Source: Streptomyces sp. NBC_01591 (GTDB lineage Bacteria; Actinomycetota; Actinomycetes; Streptomycetales; Streptomycetaceae). Taken from it: a DNA stretch of 64,000 nucleotides. Location of the stretch: assembly GCF_035918155.1 (NCBI RefSeq), contig NZ_CP109328.1:124001-188000 (forward strand), given 5' to 3'. The notes beneath the pieces are model-generated. The model did no database searches. It worked only from the letters and a program-made list of their open reading frames with translations, and was not told the origin of the DNA. Position 1 is the stretch's first letter; the number at the start of each line of letters is the position of its first letter. Of this stretch, positions 17,887-27,366 are shown piece by piece. Made by a program: the position numbers and the translations under genes.

Positions 17887-19260
17887 TCACTCGGTGTTGG
17901 TGTAGTCCAGGAATTCGGCGACGGCGGGTATCCCGCGGCGGCGGGCGAGTTTGCTGCGCAGGTCTTCCAGGGTGTGGGTGCTGCGGGCGGAGGTGATGCC
18001 TCCCATCCGGTCGACGGCGTCGTGGGCGGTGGCCACGGCGGCATCGACATCGCCGAGACCGAGATGGGCCTCGGCGAGCCGGGCGAGGTAGATGGCGTGG
18101 CCGCGGGGGAAGGCGTCGCCGTTGTATGCCTCCTGGTTGGTGTGGACGGTGGAGGCTTCCAGGAAGTGGGCGAGGGCCCGTTTGGGGTTGCCCAGGTTGA
18201 GGGCGGAGCTGCCGATGAGCTGGTGGGTCTCGCCGAGGTTGTACCAGTAGACGCAGGAGAGATCGTCCTCGATGGGTCCGGCGTGCTCGTAGGCGTCCAG
18301 GGCGGCGTTGGCGGCCCGGTCGGCGGCCCGGGCATCGCCGGCATGGGCGTGGGCCCGGCAGGCGCGGGCGTGGAGCATGGAGGTCAGGCGGGGCGAGCCG
18401 GTCCTTGGTGCTTTTGACAGGGCGGCCTCGATGAGGTCGACCGCGCCGCGGGGATTGCCGGTGGAGTAGTGCTGGATGGCCCAGAAGGCGAGAGTGTTCG
18501 CTCCGACCACGGGGTCGTCGGCGCTGGCGGCGGCGCGCAGGGCGGTGACGTAGTGGCGTTCGGCGGCGGCGGTCTTCCCGCTGTCGTAGGCCGTCCAGCC
18601 CGCGGAGCGGGAGGCTTCGGCCGCCGCGGCGAACAGGCGGCGCTCGACGCCTTCGCCGAAGGAGGCGTTCTTGAGGGTGGCGGTGATCAGGCGGAGTTCG
18701 GCGCGGGCCGCGTCGTAGACGTCGCCGGAGCCGACGGTGTCGTCGAGCCGGCGCAGGCCCTCAAGGCGGCGTTCGAAGAGGTCGGGGACGTCGTCACCGA
18801 TCCGGCAGCCCGTGGTGGGGGCCGCTCCTGCGGGGGCGGCGGCGGACCATTGCGCCACGGTGGTGCCCAGGGTGACGGATGTGGTGATCAGAAACTTCCT
18901 GCGGTCCACCGGACCTCCTGTGATCTCCAGTGCCTGCACCACCCCCGTGGTCGTCCACGGGAGGGTGAAGAGGGTGTGGTCCGGCAGGGCCAACAGGAGC
19001 CAGCCCGGCCAGCCGTGGGCGTGGATCGCCTCGGGCGGGATGCCTTCGAGCGCGGCCATGGCGAGCTGGGTGCGGTAGTTGGGCGCGTAGTCCCCCCTGA
19101 TCCAGCGGGATGCCTTCTCCCGGCGGTACGCCATCTGCCCGTATCCCATGCGCTGGTGCTGCTCGGCGACCCGGAGCAGGTACGCCTGCGCCTTCTGGCC
19201 GCGTACGGCCAGGAGGTAGGCAAGCGGGTGGCGTTCGGCGGCGTCAGTGGTCACGGCCAT
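17887..19260 (-). CDS. TPR-containing regulator, divergent from a nucleotide-enzyme operon
   Basis: About 457 residues from the ATG at 19260 (MAVTTDAAERHPLAYLLAVR). The N-terminal 60 residues are helix-rich and resemble the HTH-like head of Streptomyces TPR regulators. From about residue 170 on there are tetratricopeptide-like helices (AERHYVTALRAAASADDPVV, HARACRAHAHAGDARAAD, ARLAEAHLGLGDVDAAVA). Such proteins regulate a linked operon through a peptide or small ligand. It lies divergent, 188 bp away, from the five-gene set at 19449-23001, which is its likely target. DNA binding is inferred, not shown. Confidence 0.7.
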   Translation of the reverse strand: MAVTTDAAERHPLAYLLAVRGQKAQAYLLRVAEQHQRMGYGQMAYRREKASRWIRGDYAPNYRTQLAMAALEGIPPEAIHAHGWPGWLLLALPDHTLFTLPWTTTGVVQALEITGGPVDRRKFLITTSVTLGTTVAQWSAAAPAGAAPTTGCRIGDDVPDLFERRLEGLRRLDDTVGSGDVYDAARAELRLITATLKNASFGEGVERRLFAAAAEASRSAGWTAYDSGKTAAAERHYVTALRAAASADDPVVGANTLAFWAIQHYSTGNPRGAVDLIEAALSKAPRTGSPRLTSMLHARACRAHAHAGDARAADRAANAALDAYEHAGPIEDDLSCVYWYNLGETHQLIGSSALNLGNPKRALAHFLEASTVHTNQEAYNGDAFPRGHAIYLARLAEAHLGLGDVDAAVATAHDAVDRMGGITSARSTHTLEDLRSKLARRRGIPAVAEFLDYTNTE

Positions 19261-19448
19261 CCCTTTTCGCGGGCGCGGGCGCCACCAGTTTCCCGGCTTC
19301 CGGCGGGCGGGGGAAGGCCGCCGGAGGTGAACGGCAACGGCCTGCAACGGGCGGCAACGCCAGCGGTCTGTGAGGCGGTTCGTGCCTGCGGTGTCCTTGC
19401 ACGGCTGCCCTGCAGGGCAGCGTCCGACAAGATGTCAGGAGGATTCCG

Positions 19449-20318
19449 ATGGTGACCATACTCCCCGCAGCCACCCCGGTGGCGCAGGCCGGCCCCGGGC
19501 GGGCGGACGTCCTTGCCCAGGTCGCCCGGCTGGCCGACCTGGACGAGCTGACGGTCGAGCAGATGCGGGCCGAGGCGCTGGCAGCGCCCGCCCGCGGCGT
19601 CGTCGCGTACGGCGAGTACCAGTCGGGCGGCTGGTGGACCACGTCGCTGCTGAACCACTCCGGTGACCCCCACGACGTCGTGATCGGCGACGGCCGCCCC
19701 CGGCCCACCTCCTTACTGGAGGCCATGCCCGCCACCACGCGGTTCCTCGACGGGCTGGGACTGGACTTCATGTACGTGCGCCTGGCCCGCCTGGAACCGC
19801 ACTCCTACCTGTGGGAGCACCGCGACTACGCGGAACTGCGAGACATGGGCAGGCACCGTCTGCACATCCCGCTCGTCACCAATCCTTCGGCAGTTCTGGT
19901 CACCGCAGGGACCAGGGTCCACATGGCAGCCGGCGCATTGTGGCGGCTGACGCCCTCGCAGGCACACGGCGTATGCAACACGACCGGCCCGGACCGGCTC
20001 CACCTGATCGCCGACGTGTACGCCAACGACGCCTACCAGGCCCTGGCCGCCCGCCCCTGCCTGCGTGACGGGGACGCGGCGGACCTGCCGGAGATGACCG
20101 GGGCGAACCGGGCCGCACTGCTGTCCGGGGCCGGGCAGCTTGCCGAACTCGGCTTCACCGACGCGGCGGAACAGACCCTGCTGCGCGCTTTCTACAGCTA
20201 CGCCCTGCCGGAGGGCGGGGCCTACGACCTGATCGCCGAACTCCACACGGGCCGCGGCGCGGACAGCGATGCGCACCGGTGGCGCCAGGCGAAGGCGCAC
20301 CTGCTCGACCGCCCCTGA
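19449..20318 (+). CDS. Aspartyl/asparaginyl beta-hydroxylase-like dioxygenase
   Basis: 289 residues. The Fe(II)/2-oxoglutarate ligands typical of the AspH fold are visible: H and D in LWEHRDYAEL, the distal H in SQAHGVCN, and an Arg shortly after (PDRLHLIADVY) that would bind 2-oxoglutarate. The core is residues about 85-195. A ribosome-binding site (CAGGAGG, 19437-19443) precedes the ATG. First gene of a closely packed set with a nucleotidyltransferase, LOG-like enzyme, phosphoribosyltransferase and HAD phosphatase. It might hydroxylate a small molecule or peptide made by the others; the substrate is unknown. Confidence 0.8.
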   Translation: MVTILPAATPVAQAGPGRADVLAQVARLADLDELTVEQMRAEALAAPARGVVAYGEYQSGGWWTTSLLNHSGDPHDVVIGDGRPRPTSLLEAMPATTRFLDGLGLDFMYVRLARLEPHSYLWEHRDYAELRDMGRHRLHIPLVTNPSAVLVTAGTRVHMAAGALWRLTPSQAHGVCNTTGPDRLHLIADVYANDAYQALAARPCLRDGDAADLPEMTGANRAALLSGAGQLAELGFTDAAEQTLLRAFYSYALPEGGAYDLIAELHTGRGADSDAHRWRQAKAHLLDRP

Positions 20319-20358
20319 CCCCAGCCCCGATCCTCTTCATCCGAAAGGCAGGACACTG

Positions 20359-21273
20359 ATGTCCACCTCGGCATCCCCGCCGCGCGAGCTGCCCGCGATC
20401 GAGGAACTCGCGCACGCCCACCGGCCGGCGCAACTCGCCGTCCTGGGCGACCTGGTCCAGGCCCTGTCCGCCACCACGGCCGTGACCCACCTCCTGGTCC
20501 GCGGCTCGCTGGCCACCGGCACCGCGGACCGGCTCTCCGACGTCGACCTGGTCGTCGCCGTCCACGACAGCCGACTGCCCGACCTGATGAACAGCCTGGA
20601 CGCGCTGATGTCCACCACCTTCGGCACGCTGCTGCCCGGATGGCGGGACACCATCGTCGGCGATCTCGGCGGCGCCGGGTTCGTCTACCTGCTGCCGCAC
20701 GACGGCCACCTGCTCCAGCTCGACCTGTACCTGTGCCCGACCAGCACGGTCGGGGCGCTGCGCCGCAGGATCGGCCCCCGCCTGCTGTGGCAGGGCCCCG
20801 GCGCCGACAGCCTCGCCGATGCCGGCACCCGGCAGCGCACGGCGCAGGAACTCGCCCGCGCGGCACAGGCACCCGCGGACTGCGGCAGTCTCCTCGTCCA
20901 GGCGATGGTCCTGCACGCGATGCTCCGCAAACGCCTGGCCAGGGGCCAGCACTACATCGCCTACGGCCTCCTGCACGACCTGAACGCCACCTGCCGGGAC
21001 GTGATCCGCACCGCGCTGGTGCCGCACTCCCGGCATCACGGCTGGTACCACCTGCCCGACGAAGTCGGCCGCACCGCCACCGGCCGGGAGTGTCTGGCCC
21101 AGCTGACGCAGGCGCTGACCAGTCCGCCGGTCCCCACCGTGGCGCAGGCCGATGAAGCACTGGACCGCATCGTGCGCCTTGCGCAGCGGATCGCCCCGCA
21201 CGCCGCCGGCTCGCTGACCGACGAGATCTCCGCATACCGCTCCTACCAGCAGCACGAGGAAGGACTCGTATGA
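20359..21273 (+). CDS. Nucleotidyltransferase (pol-beta-like fold)
   Basis: 304 residues from the ATG at 20359. The minimal nucleotidyltransferase signature is complete: GSLATGTADRLSDVDLVVAV gives the GS motif and the two metal-binding Asp, and LLQLDLYLCP supplies the third carboxylate. The C-terminal half is helical, as in aminoglycoside adenylyltransferases. Such enzymes transfer NMP groups to small molecules, RNA or proteins. It sits 40 bp after the beta-hydroxylase, and its stop overlaps the next start (ATGA, 21270-21273), so it is translated with the LOG-like gene. Confidence 0.85.
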   Translation: MSTSASPPRELPAIEELAHAHRPAQLAVLGDLVQALSATTAVTHLLVRGSLATGTADRLSDVDLVVAVHDSRLPDLMNSLDALMSTTFGTLLPGWRDTIVGDLGGAGFVYLLPHDGHLLQLDLYLCPTSTVGALRRRIGPRLLWQGPGADSLADAGTRQRTAQELARAAQAPADCGSLLVQAMVLHAMLRKRLARGQHYIAYGLLHDLNATCRDVIRTALVPHSRHHGWYHLPDEVGRTATGRECLAQLTQALTSPPVPTVAQADEALDRIVRLAQRIAPHAAGSLTDEISAYRSYQQHEEGLV

Positions 21274-21824
21274 ACAGCACCGACCTCACCGCGGCCCTGT
21301 TCGCCGGAGTCGTACCGCCGGACGGCGAGGAACCGCTGGCGGAGGCTGCCGGCGCCGCACTGGCCCGCGCCGGGTACGCCCTGCGGCACGGCGGCTACAA
21401 CGGACTGATGGAGGCCGCCGCGCGCGGCGCCGCACCCCACGGAGTACCGGTCACCGCGATCACGCTGGCCGGCCGCCCCGACTGGGGAGCGCTCAACCCC
21501 CACGTCACCGCCACCGTGTACGCCCCGACCATCGGCGCCCGGCTGCATGCCTATCTCGACGACGCCGACCTGGTCGTCGCGATGGGCGGAGGGGTCGGCA
21601 CGCTGCACGAACTCACCGCCGCCCTGTACTACGCCACCACGATCCGTTCCCTTCCCGTGCGGCTGCTCGGGCCCACCGCGTGCCGTCTGGGTGCGTTCCT
21701 GCGGGCCGGGGGATGGCTGACCGAGAGCCCCATCCGGCCGCTGGGCTTCCTGCGGGAACTGCCCGACGCCGCGGCGCTCGAAGCGGATCTCAAGGCCCTC
21801 GATGCCGGGCGGTGCAAGCGATGA
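21270..21824 (+). CDS. LOG/SLOG-type Rossmann protein (possible phosphoribohydrolase)
   Basis: 184 residues. GGYNGLMEAAARGA and MGGGVGTLHELTAAL correspond to the two signature loops (GGxxGxM and PGGxGTxxE) of the LOG/lysine-decarboxylase-like superfamily. The catalytic Glu is kept, but the usual Pro before GG is Met. LOG enzymes cleave nucleoside monophosphates to base and ribose 5-phosphate; other SLOG proteins only bind nucleotides. Start overlaps the nucleotidyltransferase stop and its own stop overlaps the PRTase start. Nucleotide handling is likely; the exact activity is not certain. Confidence 0.8.
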   Translation: MNSTDLTAALFAGVVPPDGEEPLAEAAGAALARAGYALRHGGYNGLMEAAARGAAPHGVPVTAITLAGRPDWGALNPHVTATVYAPTIGARLHAYLDDADLVVAMGGGVGTLHELTAALYYATTIRSLPVRLLGPTACRLGAFLRAGGWLTESPIRPLGFLRELPDAAALEADLKALDAGRCKR

Positions 21825-22345
21825 CGTTGCCCGCCGTCACCTTCGCGGAGAAGATCGCGGGCGTCGCCTACCGGCCCGGCCCCTACCGGCTGCCGGAAGG
21901 CGGCACCCTGGACACCTACTTCGACCCGTACCGGCTGGCCGGTGACCCGGAGCTGCTGGCGGAGACCGCAGCCGCGCTCGCCAGCCTGCTGCCCGCTGGC
22001 ACCGAGGTCCTGGCGGGTCCCGCGCTGGCCGGCATCCCGCTGGTCACGGCGGTGTCCCTGCACACCGGTCTGCCCGCCGCCTTCCTTCGCCCCTCTCCCA
22101 AGGAACACGGCACGTGGCAGCAGATCGAGGGCGCCGAGCTGAGCGGCCGGCAAACGGTCCTGCTGGACGACACCGCCCGCAGCGGCACAAGTCTCCTGCG
22201 CAGTGCCCGCCTGCTGCGGATGGGCGGCGCGCGGGTCGGCACGGCCCTGTGCGTCCTGGACCGCGACGCGGGCGCCGCCACCCTGCTCGCCGACCACCAC
22301 ATCGTCCTGCGCGCCCTGGTCCAAGATCCGGACGGTGCCCGGTGA
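21821..22345 (+). CDS. Orotate-type phosphoribosyltransferase
   Basis: 174 residues. The PRPP-binding motif is TVLLDDTARSGTSLL, and the preceding GPALAGIPLVTAVS loop matches orotate phosphoribosyltransferases. It would join a base to PRPP. True pyrE genes lie elsewhere in Streptomyces, and this one is embedded by ATGA/GTGA overlaps in a five-gene set, so a specialised base is likely. Start ATG at 21821 overlaps the previous stop; the stop overlaps the GTG of the HAD gene. Confidence 0.85.
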   Translation: MTLPAVTFAEKIAGVAYRPGPYRLPEGGTLDTYFDPYRLAGDPELLAETAAALASLLPAGTEVLAGPALAGIPLVTAVSLHTGLPAAFLRPSPKEHGTWQQIEGAELSGRQTVLLDDTARSGTSLLRSARLLRMGGARVGTALCVLDRDAGAATLLADHHIVLRALVQDPDGAR

Positions 22346-23001
22346 CCGGGCCCCGCCAAGCGGCGCTGTTCGACCTGGACGGAGTGCTGCTGGACAGTGC
22401 CGCCGCAGTGCGCTCCACCCTCGCGGCGGTCGCCACCTGTGCTCTCGGCCGCCGGGTGATGCCGGATGACCTTCCGCCTGCTGCCCTGCGCCGCCCCCGC
22501 TGCGAGGTCCTGGCACTCCTGGACGTCGCCGATCCCGACGACGCCTGCGACCGGTGGTGGGACGGCGCGGCGTCAACCCTCCCCGTCGAACCGTTCCCCG
22601 GGATTCTCGCCGGGCTGCTGGCCCTGCGCGCGCAGGGCACGGCCGTCGGCGTCGTCACGGTCCAGGACCCCGACCGGCTGCGGTGGCTGCTGCCACCAGC
22701 CCTGACCAAACTGCTGGAGGTCGTCGTCACACGGCAGGACGCGCCGCCCAAACCGGCTCCCGACGGACTGCATCTCGCCCTGAGCCGGCTCGACATCCCA
22801 CCGGAACGCGCGGTGTTCGTAGGGGACAGCCCCACCGACATGACCGCGGCCCGCGCCGCCGGCGTCGTCGCACTCGGAGCGGTCTGGGGCTGGCACCCTC
22901 CCGCCGCCCTGCACGCCGCCGGGGCCGATCACCTCCTGCCCGAACCCGCCAGCATCGGGCCGTCCCTGCTCAACCACCTGCCCCCAACCGACAGCGCGTG
23001 A
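22342..23001 (+). CDS. HAD-family phosphatase
   Basis: 219 residues from the GTG at 22342, which overlaps the PRTase stop. HAD motif I is ALFDLDGVLLDS. Motif II lies near VGVVTVQD, the motif III Lys in DAPPKPAPDGL, and motif IV in VFVGDSPTDMTAARAAG. It is a cytoplasmic phosphatase of the phosphoglycolate type, probably removing phosphate from a sugar or nucleotide intermediate of this set. Last gene of the set; two hairpins follow at 23023 and 23078. Confidence 0.88.
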   Translation: MTGPRQAALFDLDGVLLDSAAAVRSTLAAVATCALGRRVMPDDLPPAALRRPRCEVLALLDVADPDDACDRWWDGAASTLPVEPFPGILAGLLALRAQGTAVGVVTVQDPDRLRWLLPPALTKLLEVVVTRQDAPPKPAPDGLHLALSRLDIPPERAVFVGDSPTDMTAARAAGVVALGAVWGWHPPAALHAAGADHLLPEPASIGPSLLNHLPPTDSA

Positions 23002-23022
23002 CCCACCCGCCGCACTACAGTG

Positions 23023-23049
23023 AAGGGGCGCCCCCCACGGGCGCCCCTT
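23023..23049 (+). terminator. Hairpin terminator after the five-gene set
   Basis: AAGGGGCGCCC and GGGCGCCCCTT form an 11-bp stem with a 5-base loop, followed by ATTGC. It lies 22 bp after the HAD stop. Confidence 0.75.
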
Positions 23050-23077
23050 ATTGCACTTCTGCACTCAGCTTGGCTTT

Positions 23078-23110
23078 AAACCCCACCAAGATCATTTCTT
23101 GGTGGGGTTT
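23078..23110. terminator. Second hairpin, perfect 14-bp stem
   Basis: AAACCCCACCAAGA (23078-23091) pairs exactly with TCTTGGTGGGGTTT (23097-23110), loop 5 bases, flanked by T-rich and A-rich sequence so that it could work in both directions. It separates the operon from the transposase gene. Confidence 0.8.
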
Positions 23111-23190
23111 GTCGTTCGCCTGACAGCTGAGCGGCCTCTGCTTGATCATATGTTTCCGCCAAGAGACACGTTGATCAACCAAAGGCCGTG

Positions 23191-24603
23191 ATGGACAGTC
23201 TGCAAGACGGCGCCGTGCGCGTCGAGGCCCTGGCCAGGTTGTCCCGGTTTCGCCGTGAGCTGTACGAGTGCCTGACGTTGCGGGCGGATGCTCTGTTCGA
23301 GCTCATGGATGCGGTGCTGTGCGCAGACGGGCCGGTGACGTCCCTGCCGGAACTCTCGCTGTCGGGGGTGCATCGGCGCGGGCACGGAGCGATGTACGAC
23401 GCGCTGACCCAGGGACACATCAACGTGTCCCGGCTTCGGATGGCGCTGGCCGGTCTGCGGCTGCCGCGCGGGACGGACGGGCAGCTGTCGATCGCGTTGG
23501 ATGTCACGCCGTGGCCGCGTCCGGATGCCGAGTGCTCGCCCGAGCGGCTGCACTGCCACCGTCCGTGCCGGTGCGACGGGGTGCGTCAGACCATCCCGGG
23601 CTGGCCCTACCAGGTCGCGGCGGCCCTGGGTGGGGGCCGCTCCTCGTGGACCGGGCCGCTGGACGCGGTGCGGTTGGGGCCCGAGGACGATCCCACCGAG
23701 GTCACCGCCGCCCAGATCCGCGACCTTGTCGCCCGCCTGGAGCGGGCCGGGCAGTGGCGCCCGGGGGACTTGCCGGTGCTGTTCGTCCTGGACTCCGGCT
23801 ACGACCTGGTTCGTCTGACCTGGCTGCTGCGCGAGGAGCCGGTGCGGCTACTGGGACGCATCCGCGCCGACCGGGTGATGCGCGCCCCAGCCGGCAAGCG
23901 CCGCGGGACGAACCCCGGGCGCCCGCCCCGGCATGGAGCGGAGTTCCGCCTGGCCCACGCCGCGACCTATCCCGCGCCGGTCCAGGAGTCGGCCGGCGTC
24001 CACGACCGCTTCGGTCAAGTCCTCGCCCGCTGCTGGGGCCGCCTGCACCCCAGGCTGGACCGGCGCGGCTCCTGGGCTGACCACGAAGGCGAACTCCCCA
24101 TCGTCGAGGGAACGTTGGTCCATCTGGCGGTCGAGCACCTGCCCGGCAATCGCGACCCCAAGCCGCTATGGCTGTGGCACAGCGACCCCGACGCCACCGC
24201 GCACGACGTCGACCGCCTCTGGCGGATCTTCCTTCGAAGGTTCGACATCGAGCACACTTTCCGCTTCTTCAAGCAGACGCTCGGCCTGACCCGACCCCGC
24301 TTGCGCACCCCCGAACAGGCCGACCGGTGGGTGTGGCTGATCCTCGCCGCCTACGCGCAACTCCGTCTCATCCGGCCTCTGGCCGAGGACCTCCGGCGGC
24401 CCTGGGAGAAACCCCTGACACCGGATCAGCTCACCCCGGGCCGAGTCCGACGGGGCTATCCCCGCATCCGACGGACCGTGGGCACTCCAGCCCGCGCGCC
24501 AAAAGCCTCCCGCCCCGGCCCAGGCCGCCCCAAGGGCCGCACCTCCACACCCGCACCCCGCCACCCAGTCGGCAAGAAACAGCGCAAAACGGATAATGCC
24601 TAG
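23191..24603 (+). CDS. Transposase (NF041680-like family), apparently complete IS
   Basis: 470 residues. Recognisable: SIALDVTPWPRPDAECSPER with the first catalytic Asp, LPVLFVLDSGYDLVRLTWLL with the second, and FLRRFDIEHTFRFFKQTLGL with the terminal Glu, typical of DDE transposases of the IS4/IS5 type. The C-terminus is rich in Arg/Pro. GTG 23188 or ATG 23191 may be the start. Imperfect ends containing CCTCTG and CTTGATC in opposite orientation lie near 23133-23147 and 24629-24650. The element inserted between the five-gene set and the APH-like kinase. Confidence 0.8.
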   Translation: MDSLQDGAVRVEALARLSRFRRELYECLTLRADALFELMDAVLCADGPVTSLPELSLSGVHRRGHGAMYDALTQGHINVSRLRMALAGLRLPRGTDGQLSIALDVTPWPRPDAECSPERLHCHRPCRCDGVRQTIPGWPYQVAAALGGGRSSWTGPLDAVRLGPEDDPTEVTAAQIRDLVARLERAGQWRPGDLPVLFVLDSGYDLVRLTWLLREEPVRLLGRIRADRVMRAPAGKRRGTNPGRPPRHGAEFRLAHAATYPAPVQESAGVHDRFGQVLARCWGRLHPRLDRRGSWADHEGELPIVEGTLVHLAVEHLPGNRDPKPLWLWHSDPDATAHDVDRLWRIFLRRFDIEHTFRFFKQTLGLTRPRLRTPEQADRWVWLILAAYAQLRLIRPLAEDLRRPWEKPLTPDQLTPGRVRRGYPRIRRTVGTPARAPKASRPGPGRPKGRTSTPAPRHPVGKKQRKTDNA

Positions 24604-24804
24604 ACGCGACGGGGCCGACCAGCAGCCTTAAAGATCAAGCTCAGAGGACACAGGCGAATGCGCGTGATGCGGCGACGAGCGCCCGGCGCCGAGCTGGAGC
24701 ACTGAGAGAGCGGACCCCGCCCCTCAGCCCCGACTCCCGGTCCGGCTCGGCGCGCACCCCCATCACCCCGTCACCCGTCCCCTGGACCTCTGAAAGCTGC
24801 CCCG

Positions 24805-25740
24805 ATGCCTGTACCGCCCACCAGCGGCCGTCTGCAATGGACCGACGTCCCCACGGCGCTGCGCGCCCGCCTCGAAGACGCCCTCGGCGCACCCGTCACC
24901 GACACCGTCACCCCCGGCGGCGGCTTCGGCCACCAACTGGCCGCCGCCCTCCGTCTGGCCGACGGGCGACGGGCCTTCGTCAAGGCAGCTCCCGACGACG
25001 ACCCGCTCACCGCCGCCAACGTCCACGAAGCCGCCGTCCTGGACGCGCTGCCTCCCGGCGCCCCGGCCCCAAAACTGCTGGGCATCCACCACGCCGCCAA
25101 CTGGACCGCCGTCGTCATCGCCCACCTCGACGGCCCGCACCCCGACCTCTCCCCCGCCTCAGGCGACGCCGGGCAGACATGGGCGCTCCTGGACAAGCTC
25201 ACCTCCAGCCCCGCCCCGGCACCGTACGCCAAGGCGGTCAGCACCACACCCTCGACAGCGGCCGGCCTGCACGGCTGGGACGAACTCCTCCGCGATCCGC
25301 CCGCAGACCTCGCCCCCGCCGCCCGTGACCGCCTGCCCCAGCTCGCCGAACTGGAAGCCGCCTGGCCCGCCCTTGCCCGCGGCAACCGCATCGTCCACGG
25401 AGACCTGCGGGCCGACAACATGGTCCGCGACCGCCACCTCGGCGTGACCTTCGTGGACTGGGCACACGCCACCACCGGCCCGGCCTGCATCGACGCCGCA
25501 TCTCTCGCCCCGCAACTCGTCCTCGCCGGACACGCACCCGCAGACATCGCCCGCCTGCTTTGCGACCACCCCGCCACCGCCACCAACCCCGACGCCACCA
25601 CCGCGTTCCTCACCGCACTCACCGGTCACTGGCACCGCAACGCCCGCAAACCCGCACCCCCCGGCGCCCCCGGACTGCGCGCCTACCAGCACCGCGCCGC
25701 CGCCGCGGGCCTCGCCCTCCTCGGCTACCGCCTGAGCTGA
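24805..25740 (+). CDS. APH-family small-molecule phosphotransferase
   Basis: 311 residues with the aminoglycoside-phosphotransferase/choline-kinase fold. The catalytic loop is IVHGDLRADNMV and the metal-binding motif VTFVDWAHA (Asp). An N-terminal nucleotide-binding lobe with FVKAAP carries the Lys. It phosphorylates a hydroxyl on an antibiotic, sugar or amino alcohol. There is no specific resistance signature. It lies about 200 bp after a transposase and is followed by a hairpin at 25822, so it is probably monocistronic. It may once have belonged with the upstream nucleotide-enzyme set. Confidence 0.85.
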   Translation: MPVPPTSGRLQWTDVPTALRARLEDALGAPVTDTVTPGGGFGHQLAAALRLADGRRAFVKAAPDDDPLTAANVHEAAVLDALPPGAPAPKLLGIHHAANWTAVVIAHLDGPHPDLSPASGDAGQTWALLDKLTSSPAPAPYAKAVSTTPSTAAGLHGWDELLRDPPADLAPAARDRLPQLAELEAAWPALARGNRIVHGDLRADNMVRDRHLGVTFVDWAHATTGPACIDAASLAPQLVLAGHAPADIARLLCDHPATATNPDATTAFLTALTGHWHRNARKPAPPGAPGLRAYQHRAAAAGLALLGYRLS

Positions 25741-25821
25741 GACATCGACCTGGACGAAGACGGCCTGACTCAGGAAGCGAACCCCGGTCAAAAGACCGGC
25801 GTGGCTTTATCGAGCAGCAGT

Positions 25822-25856
25822 GAAGGCGCTTCTCGATGGGTTTGGGAGGCGCCTTC
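25822..25856 (+). terminator. Hairpin terminator
   Basis: GAAGGCGC (25822-25829) pairs with GCGCCTTC (25849-25856), 82 bp after the APH-like gene. Confidence 0.55.
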
Positions 25857-26167
25857 GGTGTCCCGATCCCGGTATCGACGAGTACGGGAGGCAGTGCCCA
25901 CGGAGACCTCCGCGCCGGCAACGGAGTCGGTCCACCCGGCCACCTGATCCCGTAGCCAGCATCTTTGACCTCAGCTTGCCTCGGTGCGGGGACGCGCAGA
26001 CGGGAATTAGGTCACGCGGATCCAGGAGTGTGCCGTCCGGACTCGTCGACATTCGGGCCCTCTGGAGTGCGTACGCGCCTCCCGAACTGCCCGAGAATCG
26101 AATCGCTGTTCCTCGTCATCAACAGAGCCAAGGGGTTCTGTCGGTCCAGGCGGAAGGCACTTTCTGC

Positions 26168-27364
26168 GTGCAGGGTATCGGTTCGCGTCCCAAGCTCCAT
26201 GTCTCTGCTGACGGTGCCGGGGTGGTTGGTCACGCCGGGGCACGGTTGCTGGCTGATCTTGCCGATGCCACCGAACTGACCAGCGCGTACTCCACCGCGT
26301 TGGGACCACTTCGGCCACGCGGCACTGGCCACGACCCGGGCCGGATCGCCACCGACCTCGCGGTGATGCTGGCTGATGGCGGGGAATCCATCACGGATCT
26401 GGCCGTGTTGCGGGACCAGGGCAAGGTGTTCGGCCCGGTCGCCTCGACACCGACGGCCTGGCGGCTGCTCGCCGACATCGACGAGACCGGACTCGCTCGG
26501 CTGCGAGCGGCCCGCGCCCAGGCACGGGAAGTGGCCTGGCTGCAGGCCGCCGAGACCCGCTGCGGAATACCGGCGGCAAAAGCCGGCGGACGGGAACTGC
26601 CCGGCCTGGTCCTGGACCTCGACGCCACGCTGGTGACCTGCCACTCCGAGAAGGACCAAGCCGCACCCACCTACAAAGGCGGCTTCGGATTCCACCCTCT
26701 GGTGTGTTTCCTGGCCAACACCGGCGAGGGCATGTCCGGGCGGCTGCGGCCCGGCAACGCCGGAGCCAACACCGCCGCCGATCACATCGCGGTGCTGGAC
26801 GACGCTCTCGCGCAGATCCCCGACACCCACCGGCACGGCACCGACATCCTCGTCCGCACCGACAGCGCCGGATCGGCGAAAGCCTTCCTCGCCCACGTCC
26901 GAGACATGCGGATACGAGGAATCCGCACCTTCTTCTCGGTCGGATACGCGGTCACCGAACCGGTCCGCCGCGCGATCCGGGCCCTGCCCGAACAGGTCTG
27001 GCACCCCGCCCTGGACCAGGACGGAACACTGCGTGCCGGCGCCTCGGTCGCCGAGCTGACCGGCACGGTCGACATTGCCGGCTACCCGGACGGCACCCGC
27101 ATCATCGTGCGCCGCGAGCGCCCGCACCCCGGAGCCCAGCTCTCCTTGTTCGACCAGGACGAGGGCCTGCGGCACCAGGTCTTCCTCACCGACACCCCGC
27201 TCGCCGGCGCCGGCTCCGCCCAGTTCCTGGAAGTCCGCCACCGCGGGCATGCCACCGTCGAGGACCACATCCGGTGCGGCAAGACCACCGGCTTCGGACG
27301 CTTCCCATCCCGCCACTTCCTGGTCAACGCCGCATGGCTCGAACTCAGCCTCGCCGCGACCGTG
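26168..27364 (+). pseudogene. IS1380-family transposase, C-terminally truncated
   Basis: About 399 residues of an IS1380 transposase, starting at a GTG (26168) before GIGSRPKLHVSADGAGVV. The DDE core is visible: LVLDLDATLVTCHSEKDQAA, DILVRTDSAGSAKAFLAHV and EDHIRCGKTTGFGRFPSR. After AAWLELSLAATVLN the expected C-terminal sequence is replaced by the complement of a NUDIX gene fragment, so the last 60 or so residues are lost. The frame runs on to 27937 only by chance. Confidence 0.88.
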
Positions 27365-27366
27365 TT

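Noticed and set aside
24641..24804. Promoter for the APH-like gene carried out of the upstream IS
   Set aside because: No recognisable -35/-10 pair facing the gene; only position would support it.
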